Shown here: positions 48,361 to 63,300 of the stretch, one piece after another
Numbering within the stretch: the first letter of the stretch is position 1
Layout: each line of letters opens with the position of its first letter
Assembly: GCA_036321105.1 (NCBI GenBank)
Contig: JAYEPQ010000009.1
Coordinates: 49,827,040-49,891,039 of the forward strand
Source of the DNA: Dracaena cambodiana
Lineage: Eukaryota > Streptophyta > Magnoliopsida > Asparagales > Asparagaceae
Length of the DNA: 64,000 bases
Direction: 5' to 3'
Position numbers and translations under genes: made by a program
Notes under the pieces: generated by a model
Database searches by the model: none
Seen by the model: only the letters and a program-made list of their open reading frames with translations
Told to the model about the DNA's origin: nothing

Positions 48361-51300
48361 TCACTCGCTCAATACAAACGAACCCTCTATCTTCTTTTCT
48401 AGTGGCAAAGACCGACTGATATTTAGAGGCGAGAAGAATTCGCTGTGACTGGATGCTGGAGCTGGCTTGAACTCGTAGGGGCCTTCCTTCGCTCCCCATA
48501 CCTGCTCGCAGAAATTCAATAGTAATCGGTTATCACTGAAAGAAGATGATTCTCTACATCTGAATGGTGTTTTTACCTGATTACCGTCGTCATCATAACC
48601 CCTATCCCAAGTATGTACTTCACCATTTTTGTGAACGGTAAGTTCGGATGCACAGTATGCTGCACCATTCTGCAAGGACAAAACATTCCGTTTGCATAAG
48701 ATGGATACAACTGAAGTGTTAATGCCCTCACGTGAGCGGTGGAGAAAGAAGAGAGAGTTATAGATCCGTAAGAAAAGAAACTGATGAATTACTCGGTCAA
48801 GAATCTCTGGACTATGATTAGGCTAAAGTAGAAAAAATCCCCACGAAATATCAATGTTTTTTTGGAAACCTTCATAAGCTTGTTTATGTCATGTAAATCC
48901 CCATGGAGTTTCAAATTTCATAAAAAAACCCCCAAACAGCATAGCGAAAAGATTAATTGATCGATTTAAAAACGCACCAAATACCCGCTCTTCGACAATT
49001 TCATATATACATATTTTGAGTAAAATATACTAAATCAGAAAGTGGGTGTTTAGAAAGATCGACGAAATTGATCTATTAATTTTTTGTTAACTCCATTTGG
49101 GGGTTTCCCTGAAATTTGAAATCTCATAGCGGTTTCCCTAACATAAAATAGTTTATAGGAGTTTTTGAGAAAAACATAATACTTTGCTATAGCCTTATAA
49201 TTACGGTTACGTTCTACGTTTCTTCTCTTTTACCACCATCATTCCCCACCCTCGCATACAGGGAAAAGATTCGATGGAAAAGGAGGTTGAAAATTAAGTA
49301 CAAACGAGCGGAAGTAAAAGAGATATACTCTTGTCAGCCAATTACAACTCTAATATATAAATTTCCCCTTCGACAAGCAAGAAGGAAGGTATAAGCACAG
49401 CAGTGAAGCGCAAAGAACCTCAAAGTTAGGAACGTATCAGCCATTTGATAAGGCTCACTCTCCCAAGTTAGACGCTTCCCGCTCTTATATTATTGGATTC
49501 ACAATTGATATGGTTATTATTACTACTTTAGAATTTAACTTGTAATTCATATTAAACAGCTCTATATTTTGCTTATTCATTAATAACAATTTTAGTTAAT
49601 AGCTAAGCTCACATGTGCAGTCGAAACGATGAGGAATCTAGCAGTTTACTCTAGATCCCAATATCTACAGCAAATCTAGGTCGCGTTTCAGATACTAAAA
49701 ATAAATTTGTCAGATACTAACTATAAATTTCATAACTGGCCAAAACTTTTAGTTTATAGACACAGAAACAAGTGTCTTACTTCGACATGGACAATGCATA
49801 TACAAAGTTAAGATACCCTGTACCAGATTATGTATATGGGTACGACGAAGTATTATGTGCCTGTTCATTGTAGATACCATTTACCGCCCTGAGGTTCTGT
49901 GATTTGAATAGATATATACTAACTTCTAACTTCTAAATGGTAAGAGTAATTGATGGAAACAAACAAAGGCCAAGATTTACCCAGATTTGGCCATGATTTG
50001 ATTAGGGATTTAGTTAGGATTTCAACAAATTTGTTTTAGATTTGTTTCGATTTCGTTGCATGTAGTATTTTCAATTTATTCCTTGCAAGACTCTAATTTT
50101 GATCCATGAATGAAAAGTGAAATTTTGAGATAATTGAGAGCATGTGATTTATTCTTCCATATCTTTCTCGAGTGATTCGTGTGAGAGTGTACGTGTGATT
50201 CACGTGGATGTGAGATCCAAACCCTATTAAACCCTAATTTGTTTCAAAATCTCTAATTTCTTCCCCAAATATCCACCACAAATCCTAATTCTCCTTTCGT
50301 TCCGCATCAATAATGGTTTCATAATCTGATCCGAACCAACAATTGATAATGATGGTTCTTACAATCATGCTTCAGTCTGCTTAAAGAGGAGAGATGATTT
50401 TTTTTTTTTTTAAAAAAAGTCAAGAAAAGGGTACCCATGTATTGGGGAAACCGCCCGGTGGTGTTGAACCTTCATACAAGCAGCGCTTTCCGCGTTCACA
50501 ACGTGAGAGGTGTATGGTTGTCAGGTGTTCTGCAATATCCTGAATGCAACACCATAATTAGAAACAATGTTAGATTTTACTCTTTAAACCTTTTACACCA
50601 AACACTAGAGTACAGAGGTAAAAGCAAATAAAATAGACACCCTGCAATATGTTCAGATCTATAATTTCCACATGTATGGAAAGCTGGTAATCGATTTTAT
50701 GTAACTCAATTTACATCCCAGAAGGTTTCGATTTGAAATATGATCTTCATTCTTAAAATCCACGAACTTATAAGCTCATGTCATAATATATGACAATATT
50801 TTACGCTGGCGATCACTGGCCTAGCACAACTCTCCTATTTTATTCTGACTTAGGACAGATAGTGAAAGGACAAATCTTTAAGCATAGCACTGGTGGAGTT
50901 AATCCACCAACGCATTAAATTATTTCTAAATACAATTCATGATTTTCTAGAATTTGGTAGATGCTAAAAGGAAGTACAATTCATGAGTAAAGTCATACTA
51001 GAAGTTAATCTTGATTCTAGCTGAAGATCATTTTTCAAGGATGCTCATACAATCCACGAACTTATGAGCCTCCTTGAAAAATAATCTTCAGCTAGAATCA
51101 AGATGAACTTCTAGTATGACTTTACTCATGAATTGTACATCCTTTTAGCATCTACCAAATTCTAGAAAATCTAGAAAATCACGAATTGTATTTAGAAATA
51201 ATTTAATGCGTTCTACAGGATTTGTTCATTCATTTCCCCTTGCATCTCTAAATTCTGTTTTCAAACATGTTAAAAGCCCGAATTTTTTATAGGCGTTTTG

Positions 51301-54300
51301 ATTGGCTAAGATCATCAGTTGATTATACTCTGCCCTTCGAAGGAATGAGACAAAGGAAGGAGATACTTGGAGATGAGGACACCAGTGAAATTTGAATACT
51401 AAAATAGTAAAAAGACACGGAAGATAATGCTGCCGCCTTGCTGGTATTTGTCCGGGAGAAAGACTTGAGACAATGTCAACAACGATACTATGCAAATCAA
51501 TGAGGCGACAATCTCCAGACACCTAAAGACTGTCTTGCTGTTTGGACAGGATGGAGAGGAGAGAGAAGGGGATCCTTTAGAACAGAAGCCCCACGAATAA
51601 TCCCAGCCAAGACCTGTCATATCCCAGTTAATATGGATGAGTGATATATTATCCAATGTATCATTTTAGAGGGTATACCAATAAGATATGAAATCCTGAT
51701 ATTGGCTCATATTTCCGATATATCGTTCAATATCTCACTTTCTGATATGAAATTTCCCTCCCTCATAAGAATCCAATATCCGATATTAAGAATCTTGGGT
51801 GGTATGGACTATGGTTATTGGTTAATGCAATAATTAATAGTTCAACACTAATTAGATATGGGAATAATTGAAGATCATAATGGAACTGTCTTGTCGGAAG
51901 AAACACTATTAGGTGTTAAAAAACTATGACCAATTTCCCAAAAGAAAAACGGTATTGGAATGATTGAAGATAATTATTGAATTGTCTTGTTGAAGAAAAG
52001 TATTGTTGTACATCTAATGTAACAAGTGAAACGAAGTGACTTCAAGAAATGAAGAATAAATAAAGAAAAAAAGAAAGAAAGAGGAGAGTGGTATTATCAC
52101 TTACTCATTTTCCTTCAGATTCTCTGTTAAGTTTTATCGGCTGCATCAAAGTGACCAGACATATATGTATAATGGATACATGCATGGTGCATGCATCTCA
52201 GAAAGCACATACCGGCACATAAAATTGCAAATACATGAAAACTGCTATATGTTTCCAAATACTGCACAGTTTATCAATTTTACCGTGCTCATGCAACTGC
52301 TTGCTCCAGGTTAATTAACTTGGTAAATGAAATCTAAACTGCTTTATTACTGCCTCCTCTTGTTTGAGCAATCAAGGCAACTTGTCCTATTGAATTGGTG
52401 CTTAGGGTAACCACTTCTAATTGGTGGCAATGGCTTATGTTCTGTTTAGTGGGATAAACTATGAATTCACTCTCAAAATGCACTAGCTTGCAAAATGCAC
52501 TATTGCAACTTTCTCATTTGCATACAGCTCTAGATAAATACAAGTGCCATGGACCTAATGGCCCTATATTTTAATTGTGCCATAAATATTAAAAGGAAAA
52601 GGAGGGTTGGCGAAGAACTAGGAAGATAAGATACATCATACATGTGCTATTGAGCAAGTTCCATGTATCCATTGTCCTAAATCCTCAATTGTATGTCAAA
52701 TGCTGGCATAGTTATTTAGCACAAAAGGATCCCATGTTCCTATGTAAAACTCACCCCCAACCCCTTATTTTTTCAGCCCAAAGGATATAATTCCATACCG
52801 TTGCTACTTCCAAACAGAGATAAAAAAAATAATAATAAGGAAGGGAATCCCAACTAAGTTTCTAAATATTGGATATCGGGATCGTATCAAATGGACAATT
52901 TTCATATAGGATAGTGAGATATCGGACGATATATCGAAAATATGAGCCAATACCATCCAAAATAATATATCTAATGATATATCATTCGTCGCAGCCAATA
53001 TTTAAAACAATGGACCCAATCCTCCATCACCACCACCGCCATAGAATAGACAAGAAATAGTTATTAATTTGAATGCATGATAGAAAACGATATACCATTA
53101 ATCGTAGCCAATATTTAAAATAATGGACCCAACCCTCCATCACCACCACCACCCAAGGGTAGACCCCCTAATTTAAGAAATAGTTATTAGTTTTGAATGC
53201 ATAATAAAAAGGATAATTTGTGTCTGATCATAAAAGGATTTTTACATCAGATCTTTTCATAATCCGGAAACAAATTGAGTTTCAAACCCAGTAATAGTCT
53301 ATCTCACTATCACTTCTGGTCTTGAGCTAAAAAAGCTTTCAAACTTCAAAAACTCTTGACCCTAAGAGGGAGACTAATAAAAAACAAGAAAAGGAGAAAA
53401 ACTCCTGTCCTGCTCCCTCCAATTAAAAGGATTTCAACCATTTTGATTTCAGCCATTTTGCTTTCTGCAATCTGAGTTAGTTGAAGCTAATAAAATATTC
53501 CAATATTTAAATTTTTTGTACAGAATTCTTGCCCATTTTGTGTCGAGCCATTCCATGTCATTCGAATTTTTTGTTCACGAGTTGAGGGTCTTGTTGTGAG
53601 GTCAGACTACCCCAGGACCATTGTATGTTTCAAGAGAATTATCTCAAGTCTATTTTCATCTTGCTAAAGCTAAGTGCAAATGATGTATTTAACATCCAGA
53701 AATTGGACAAATGAAATATTATATATCCAAGTCACACGTCCACGGCACCAGTCACCATGCTATATATTCATTAAGAATGACATGACCTGAACTTTTAATA
53801 ATGATGTGCTTTATCTACGAGAAGTCCTAAGAATTTAGAATATTGCAGCTACCAATTTTGCTCAAGTTAAATTATATTAAAGCCCAGAATGTTTTAAACA
53901 GCCTCTACTTTGAATTATTTAATTTTAACTACTACTTACTGTGAATTATTATGTCTTCTCATAGAATGAGAAGGCAGTGGAAGCCATGTACCTCCATCTA
54001 CAAAGCTGACTACGTTTTCAAGGAAACTATACTGCAAGGTCAGTCATTGTTTTAAGTTTCTGCAGTTTTCTCTCTATCGAGGTCATAAAATTTGATAACG
54101 TACTGCTACAGGTTTTGCTGCTGACAATGGAAGGTTGCAGTAACTTAAGACCGGTACCAGGCACTTGTAGACAAGCATGCCTCGTCCTCCTCTTAATTAT
54201 ATATGGTTCCATGACTTCTAACATAAGACCAGTCACCAGGAAATTGTAACATTAAATTGATTTTTACAGGAAACAAGCTCAAATACTACACTGAATCTGA

Positions 54301-57300
54301 ATACTGGTTTCTTTGCTTTTAATGATGCCCATCAATGTACTCATATTTTTCTCGTTGCTATGTTTATGCCATTTCCAAATGTAATGCAACAGCGAAATTG
54401 AATTTACTTTTATCTACTAAAAGTCGTAGAAATCATAGTTTAGTGATGTACTTCCATGCCACTCCGACATAAGTAATAACAACAAACATAAATATATAAA
54501 TAAAAAAAAAAATTTGGCTTTGTTTCTGAATCGTGAGGACAGAGTTAACTTATTATCTGTTAAATCATAGGATTCGGATCTTCATGATACACCTAATAAT
54601 TGTTTCACAAGGAATTTTTGCACTATTAAAGCTATTGTCAAACATCCCCAACAGACAACATGACGGTTAACAAATTCAAATTTCGCAAGCATGACATATG
54701 GTTCCTTCTCGACTACCTAGAAGTAAGACGATAAGCAAATGACAGCAAAAGGATGATAAAAAGAAATTAGAGATAAAAAACATTTCCATATGCAATGAAC
54801 CATACCCCGATAACTTCTTTATCACTTGGGCACTGATCCTTTGGACGGTCACAGAAGTTTTTGTACTCTTCTGCATCCCTAATGGCATAAGAGCTCAACT
54901 GTTCGATTTAGAAAAGTTAGCAATTGGAATAGAAAATGTTTGGTAAGAATTCAACGACAAGCTAAAACTACATGCAAACTGAGTTGTCTAGAATGCAGTT
55001 ATGCATGGTCTTCTCCATTGGCTAAGTTGTTATTTGTGAGTCGAAGGAGAGAATCAAGTTCAGATGAAAAAAGATTCTGAAATCTAAACCGCTCAAGTAA
55101 TACATATTAGATCAATTTAATTTCCAGGATCAAGTAAACAAAAAAGCATTAGTTTGTGTGCAAACCAAAAATTCCATCATTGAAGCTAAGACGATTGAAA
55201 TCCTCATTACGTTTCAATTAGATCAGAAGCCATATCACAATATCCATGTCCAGATTAGTACACCCAGAAATGAAAAACTAATCTCACCTCAACGTCACAT
55301 TTCATCTCTTTCGGGCAAGGCTTGACAATATAAAATCTCTGCAACCACAAGCCCATAAACTGTCAGCCTTTTGCATGAAGATTACACTAGAATTTCTATG
55401 TTCTCATTGTCCTGTTGTTAATGGTATCCAAGCTAAGAGTCATATTATCATCATAGCTGATTTTGAGTAACAAAATTGAGTGATATAGCTGTAATAAAGT
55501 ACAGAATGATGAAACTTAATTATTTCAATAGTCTATAAGCTATGTCAATAGTATTTATATAAGCTAATTTTGGACTTGCTACTTGGTTTCACAATAATAA
55601 ACTGCATGGAAAATAAGGTATATTGAATATAGATAGAAAATTATATTCATCATATGAATTTGCAACAAGAGGCAGCTTACATGATTCATAAAATATCTTA
55701 ACTGAAATTATTAGATATGGGTTTTTTTTAGTTACATACCCCCAAATCATAAATTTAGATATATGCCCGCCAAATCTCAATATTTAACATATACTCCCCA
55801 AATCTTGATATGTAACAGATAACCCCAAACCATACAAGCGATTGGCGAAAATTTTTTACCTCCTGTATTTAATTTCTCAAAAAATCCCTTTCTTCTTTCT
55901 CCCTCCATTTTATTCTCATGAAACAAAAAAATAAACTGAACCATCTTCTATCTTTCTCCATTTTTCCTTCTGTATAGATACACTATTCAACATCAATCAT
56001 GTGCTTAACAAACTTCAAGCTCTCAATTCTCTAAATGCCCCATCTAGAGTCTTGTGGCAGCAGCTTGACTGTGTTCTTCCCAGTGTTTTAAATATCGGCC
56101 GATATACCGGTATATCGGCCGGTATATCGGTAATTTTGAAGAAACGAGACGATATGGGGAATTTTTTATCGGGTATCGTTTTGGACCGGTATGGGCCGAT
56201 ATATCGGCCACGTGGCGATATATCGGCCGGTATCGATATTATCCAATACCGGCCGATATTGGATAATATCGGTTATTGGGTTTTGGTTACGGGTTAAACC
56301 CGTTAACCCATTAAAATCTGACCCGTTAAGCAATAAAACGGGTCGAAAGGGGAAAATTTTTATTTTCTTTCGCGTTTTCTCTCTCTCTTTCTCTCCCGGC
56401 GATCCGAGCTCTCTCTCCCCGCGACAAAACCCTAATCCCAAATACCCACAAATCAGCCCTAAATCTTCTCCGATTCTTCTTCTTCCACTCTCTGGCTCTC
56501 TCTCTCTCGTTCTCTCCCCGCGTTCGTCGGCCGATCGAGCCGAACGGAGCGAACCCGAACCCTAATTTCCCAATCCATCAAAAAATCTCTCTCGTTTTCT
56601 TTCTATCTTTCTTCTCCGCTCTCCGATAGCTCTTCTCCTACTCTGCGAGTCTTCGAAAAGTGCTCGCCGTTCTCCAGTGGGGCAGTCGCCGCCGGCCAGG
56701 TAAGGTTAGTTTGCTTTTTTATGTTAATTTGATTTAGAGTTACAAATTTCGTCAATTTCTTTTATAATTGTGCTATTTAGGTTTAATTGATTGCGATTTA
56801 TGTTAGATTTTTTTTTTTGGTGTAATTTGAGGGGAATTGCTAAGTTGACGCACTGTTTATTGGCAGGTAGTCTACAGTGAGTAATTGAATCACTGATTCA
56901 GTGTGAAGTCACTGATTCACACTGAATCAGTGATTCGGTTCACTGATTCACACTGAATCAGTGATTCGGTTCACTGATTCAGTGTGAATCAGTGATTCAA
57001 GAAATAATTTTGTATGTATGAGTTTCATACTAGTTAAAATTTGTTAATTTGAGTATTTACTATTTATAGATTCACTACTTCTTAGGTTTACTGTTGCAGG
57101 TTTATTGTGTATGATTCACTGTTGCAGATTTACTGTTTCATGCAACAGAATCTTGTCACTATTCTAATTGTTGTTGCAGATTTACTGTTTTATGTATGAG
57201 TTTCATGCTAGATTTATTGTTGTTGTGCATGTGGACTGTATCCATATATGTTTTTTTGTGGATGTGTTGTTGAAAAAAAAAAACAAAATTTGATAAAGAA

Positions 57301-60300
57301 AATCCACTAGTTAGCATGATGACTTACTAGTTTGCAAAAAATTGAGTTTTCTGTTAATTTTATTCACCAAGTCCCATACCCATCATCTTATTCTTCCTTC
57401 ATTTTACTAAACAACAACATCAACTTATTTTTCTTTATTTTATGATTGTATTTCGCTCTGTCTCTGTGCATATGCGAACGTTCTAAACGATATCTGCAAA
57501 TTCGTAAGTTGAATGTAAAAAAGCCAATGTAAGTACTATAAACTCATTTTATGCGTTTTATTATGTTCTATATAGCCAATTATATAATTATTCTTTAACT
57601 GGTATGACACCGATATGACACTCCGGTATTTAGGGTCATATCGCGATATCCCACCCGGTATCCGGTAACCGGTATGTAATTTGGCTAACCGGTACGAGAC
57701 CGGTATCCGATATTTAGAACACTGGTTCTTCCAGAGACATATGATGTGTGTGTACACAGACACAGAGAGAGAAAGAGAGAGAGGCTTGTATTTTAGTTAG
57801 ATGGCAGGAGTAACTGAGGATTAAGGGGAGATAATCATTGAATGTAACAAAATAAAGGAGAATATTCCCTTTTTATTCCATTTGTTTAACAAAATGGGGT
57901 ATTTGAGTACCGCTTCCATGATTCGAGGGGCATATATCTAAAAATTGAAATTTAGAGGGCATATATACCTAAATGTCAGATTTTTTCTTTTTTCTTTTTT
58001 TTTTCTTTTTTTTTTTTTTTTTTTGAGAGGGGATATGAATCTGAAAACCCCATAGGTAAGATTACAAAATAAACTTTTGAGAACAGAAGAAAGAGACCAT
58101 AAGAGCAAAGAATAAGTCATCAATCAAATGGTAAAGCAATTCATGGAGTAAGTAGCGAAGAAAAAGATGGAAACTTGATTGTTTCTGGATCTGTGGTGGG
58201 GACAGTATTTAAAAACAGGTTGCAAGTATGATATTAAAGAGATTTTACCACTCATAGAATAGTTCGAACAATAAATCATAAGGGAATTTTTTTTTTAATT
58301 AACAGCATGGCTTAGGGTGATCAGGGAAGTGGCTTAAGAAGAATTCACGCTCAAAATCCTCATAAACTGGCACATGTTTAGAGAGAATATAACACATGGT
58401 AAGGAGCCATTGAAATAGCTACGTTGACATACACTGATGAGTGACGACAAACAGACATTAAAGAAAACAATATACTGGTAAATAAAAAGAATAAACCAAA
58501 GGAACCTTATTTAATTTGATTACATAAATAAACATGTTCTAGAAATCTAATACTGTTTCCAGTTTTGTCTAGGACCTCCAATGTCCAGTGTACTTCTATG
58601 ATTCCTGAAACGTGATATAAATCAAATTATTCACATTGCAGACTACACCCAAAAACCTTTGAAAGACTCAACCCAATGAATCAAACACTAAATGTAAGGT
58701 TATTAAACTTCAAAGAGTTTAAAGGGTATGAAGATAACTGTGAAGAGAAAAAGAAAAGAAACTTCAGGCTAATAGTTATCAACAGGGGTGAGGGTCATGT
58801 CATAGAGTATGATTTGGGATTGGTCCTAGCTGCAGGTTTGTTCTCTAATCATTATAATCCTAGGCACCATTTGCTGGGACTAAATGGCTATCTCGGAACG
58901 ATGCTTTTCTTACATGTTCCCGTTCTACTTCAAAGCCTCTGGAAACGGTGTGAGCCTTTGGCCTTTTTATGCTACATGAAAATTTACACAAAGAGGGTAC
59001 AAGCAATACCTAGTGAACCATGATATAGTTTATACGCCAGCAGGCAAATGATAATCATATGCAATATGTGACAGTTTTAGATATTATATAGATGCTATTT
59101 AGTTGCCAAGTACTAAGCCTAGTCATTGCTTTTGAAGGAAAAGAGAAAGATGCTAAACTTCCTACTGAAACTCAAACCTTCTTCCAGGCCTCTTTTTTTT
59201 CCTTCCTATTTTTATCTACTCGCACCCTTCTGCTTCAATTAAGTATCTGTAAATTACATGGAAGGGCCAGTTCTCTGTGTTTAAATGCAAATGCTAGTGT
59301 AGCCAATAGGCAGTCTACCTAGAGACGCGACCCATCATAAGCAGTTAGGGTCACTGGCAACCTAGGCCCGCATGATTACCTAAGCAACACGGCACAGAAA
59401 TATCAACAGTTCAGTCTATTTTGAGCACTATAGATCCCACAAAGAATTGCTCTCTTGAGGATACAGGAAAGGAATTTCTTACTAGATAATGATAGTTTGA
59501 CGGAGAATTATATTATCAAATAGCTGAAATAAGATTAAGGCTCCTGAATCTGCTAATGATTATATATTTTCCATTTAGTTGTTACCTGAAGAATTGGCCT
59601 TTAACAGAGCTGGATGGCTGGGGAAAAGATATTTATCTAGCTGGCACCAAAAGCTTAGGATAAAAGCTTAATTTGTCATTTGTTGTTGCTCACAGACTTT
59701 TGGTGTGTTGGAGAAATGAGATTTTTGTTACATTTTATGGGGTTCTGATAGAGGTTTTGATGTGTTCATAATAATAATTAACAAGTTTTATATCAGTGAG
59801 GAGAAAGAAATGCTATTCTGGCAAGTTATAACTTAGGTAGATACATATTAAGACTTAAGAAGAACATGTATGGTCACATGCACTTCTCTCGGAACTTTAC
59901 TTTAGGAATAACTGAAATTTGGAAATTTATGTTGGCAATCTCTGGAAATATTGGAGTTCTCCTCCTCAGCTATATCTCCACATGTGAGAAGTCTCCAATT
60001 CCTGACATCTTGCAAAGCAGTCAAGCTATATGAGGCAGCTGCACACAAGGCATAATAGAGAAGGATATTAAAATGGATAAGGTGCTGGAAGGCAATAAGG
60101 AATAGAAAGTTAACCTCATAATTTTGAGAGGAAGCTTAAAGGTCAAACGATTGGGGGTGGGGACTGAAAGGCCTCAACAGAGTTGGTATTCATTAATTGA
60201 TGACGATCATTTGTGATGAAGATATGAGATCATCAAGATCGGACTACCTTATTTAGTTGGATATGGATATAAATATATTTTATGAGCCTGATACGGATAT

Positions 60301-63300
60301 GATTAAAAACTCAGATATGGATATCCGAGTTATTAGAACACTATTATCATACCCATTGCAAGATGTCAACTTACTTTTAAGCCCATCAATTTTCATAAAT
60401 ACTTAAAAACCCAAAATCATATTGTATGATTTTTTCTTACACTTAAGGTTCATGTGTCTATATGCTTGCAACTTATAATAGCGGTGGCTAATTACCTCCG
60501 GGTTTCTACGTACAAGTTTTTTTTAAATCCCAACTGTTCAAAATTTGTAGAGAAAAGAAAAGAAACTTCTAATATTAGAGGATAATTATCTATAAATACT
60601 CATAATTTGATGTTGATTTTTTATTTATTAACAAAAATAATTTAACATTGCAAAATTCTAAAATGAACCAAGAAATAAACATATTTATCTAATTCAACAT
60701 ACCTGACTATACATTTCTAGTGCATATCTCTATTCATTTTCTCTTATGTCCTTCGTGTGTCAATATACATATTTACTTTTTCTACATCTGATTTGTATTT
60801 GTTCCTATTTTGACTAACATGGATTTATATTTTCCTTACTAAAGTATATTAGTATCCGTATCCATGAACAGATAGGAGATGCAGATAAGATAAATCCCAT
60901 ATCCAATCAGTTTCTGACCTAGATACGAATCGTAGAGTCAAAACAATATTGATATTTCAAATAACTTTGAGGAGCATTCTCATCATCAACTTTTATAAAT
61001 TATATTAATTGTTTCTTAAATGTCTATAAGAAGGTTGGCTACCTACGTAGCATTTCAAGGAAACTCCTATTTGATATTCATGGTTACAGTAAGCTTAAGG
61101 GTAATAGGTCCGAACCCAAAAGGTTAGAATTGCAAAGGAAACATAGGTTGTAGACATAAAGTTGAAGAGTTTCAAAGAAAAACTGAGATGGTCAGTGTTA
61201 TACATGTCCTTCGTGAAGCCTCGAGGATGACTATATTTCTTTATATTTCTTAAACCAAGGCTTCAATCTCCATACATATAATGTAAATAGTAGTTTGAAG
61301 ACCCTTTTCACACCAGAAGAGCTAAAAAAAAAACTTAAAATACATTTATCTAGGTCTTTTTTATAGATTTTTTTTTTTTTTTGGTTTTTTTTTGTGGGGG
61401 GTGGGGGGATACAATCAGAGGATATAAGAAATAGCTTATTTATTTATTTTTCTACGAAACATCTAAAGAACAAGGTGGATTCTACTCTCCCTTTCTTTTG
61501 ATAAAAGCATAATGGTTTTTGGAGGAGAAAAAAAAATATTAAAATGATGGTTGTGCTCCTATTAAAAGAGAGAGGGTGTCTGCAAAGATAGAGGAGTTAG
61601 CACAAACTTCCTCCAACTCCTCTTTCCAGCCATTGATGACTTCATATAAGGGCTTTAATTTTGTACTTGCAAGAAAGAAAACTATTCACCAGTGACATAT
61701 TTAGGGGAGTTGATTAACCACCCCTAATTTTTTAAAATCCCTATACCTTTATAAATTTCCCCCCTTCGGAAATTAAGGCTCTATTTGTAGGATGAAATGT
61801 ATGAGTAGGCAAAGTTTCTCTTATTAGGCAAAAAAGGAACATAGACATGGCATAAGAGTAGTGAATTTAACTAGAGAGATGGCCTTTAGTCAAACTGAAT
61901 GGAATAAAAAGATTCAAGTAGTTGATAATAAAATTTTGGGAAAAAGGTTTTGTTGATATTGATATTGATACGTAAGAAGAAGATATAAGTAGGCAAATGT
62001 AAAATTGTAAGTAAAATACTTTTGAACTATTTAAACCATAACTCAAAAAATATCACATAATGTTTTAATCTCAACCATCAATTGAAAAAACACAAAAGTT
62101 AAAATTAAAATAAGAACTTTTAAAATAAAAACTTTCAAGAATCAATTTCATGATTTTTAATGCTTAAATTAGCTTGACATGCATAAACAACTTCACTGGT
62201 GCTTTATGTAATTTCACAATTATTTTCTATAAAATTTTATATGAAAAAAAATCTTGATCCTCCCTCTAAAAGATCTTGGCCCCGCTACTGCTACTCATGG
62301 AGGCTTGAAAAATGCATAACTATTCAAATTGGAACGAATATCTATGACATGTTACCCAAACGAACCTTACCGTAGGATAAGCATTTGGTTAGTTACACTA
62401 GGGTTAGATCATGGTTATACCATTTGTTCTGCATACCATTTTGGTCTATTTAATTTACGAGGGCTTTGGTTATCTAATTTTGTATACTGCAGTCCCTATA
62501 CTTATGAATGGCATCATAAGAATTATTTCTCTCATAAAAAATAGAATCATGAGATTTCAGTAAACACCGAAGGTGCCAGAGTATGAAAGTAGAATTAATG
62601 ATTTGTGGCAACGACGTACAGCTATGATCCTTGCATTTAAAGAGTACAATATCATGCTACAATGTTGGTATTTGGTGAAGTGCAGAACTACTAAGTTTCA
62701 ATTATTTGTCCAATTGGCACCTTAGGCAATTATGTAAGCGGGGGAGGCCTATTACAATATTGTCAGGATTTGCACCTTTAGCCATGGAAATAAGACTTGG
62801 AAGGCTTGATCCTTTATGTTAACTTGGATTAGCATAATGGTGATTGGAGAAACAAGGATCCTCCATCTTGGCTTTCATTAGTATTACAACAAATTATTGG
62901 CTTCACTGAGTGTTCTCCTATAGAAGGTTGTAGAATATAATATCCTAAGGACCAACTTAGCAACAAATCATAGGTCAACTAAACAATTCAGGACAAGATA
63001 ACTGATGGTGGAATTTGGAAATAAAGCAATATGATTGTCTTCTAAATATAAGGCTTAGCTGGCTTGCAAAAACAACTATGTAGCAAACAAGGGTCGTCAC
63101 CTTTGAGCTAACCATTGGGAGATCAAGATTCATTTTAACTGTTCTTTTTTCTTTACCTAAATAGCTACATTTGCTAGAATTGCAATACATAGATACAGTC
63201 ACTTCCTTGACTTTTGGATTACTTGTTAATTATTGGTACGTGCATTTTCTTAAATAGTTCAATAAATTTGTTTATTTCCAGGTTCACTTTGCTGGAAAAT

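Larger units (their letters stand above)
48670..54805 (-). other. CRL introns of 1.8 and 4.3 kb around exon 50435-50539
   Basis: Intron sequence. It includes a long inverted repeat (50909-51213), ATATCGG-type MITE remnants at about 51660-51795 and 52866-53006, and a 111-bp tandem duplication (52994-53215). Otherwise AT-rich, nothing recognised. Confidence 0.75.
55716..57990. mobile_element. foldback element, copy 5 (diverged), split by a hAT
   Basis: The left arm 55716-55830 (ACATACCCCCAAATC, TTAGATATATGCCCGCCAAATC) is the inverse of the right arm at about 57920-57990 (GATTCGAGGGGCATATATCTAA, GAGGGCATATATACC). The two halves are separated by the hAT 56081-57724. Outer limits are approximate and no duplication was found. 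Confidence 0.65.
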
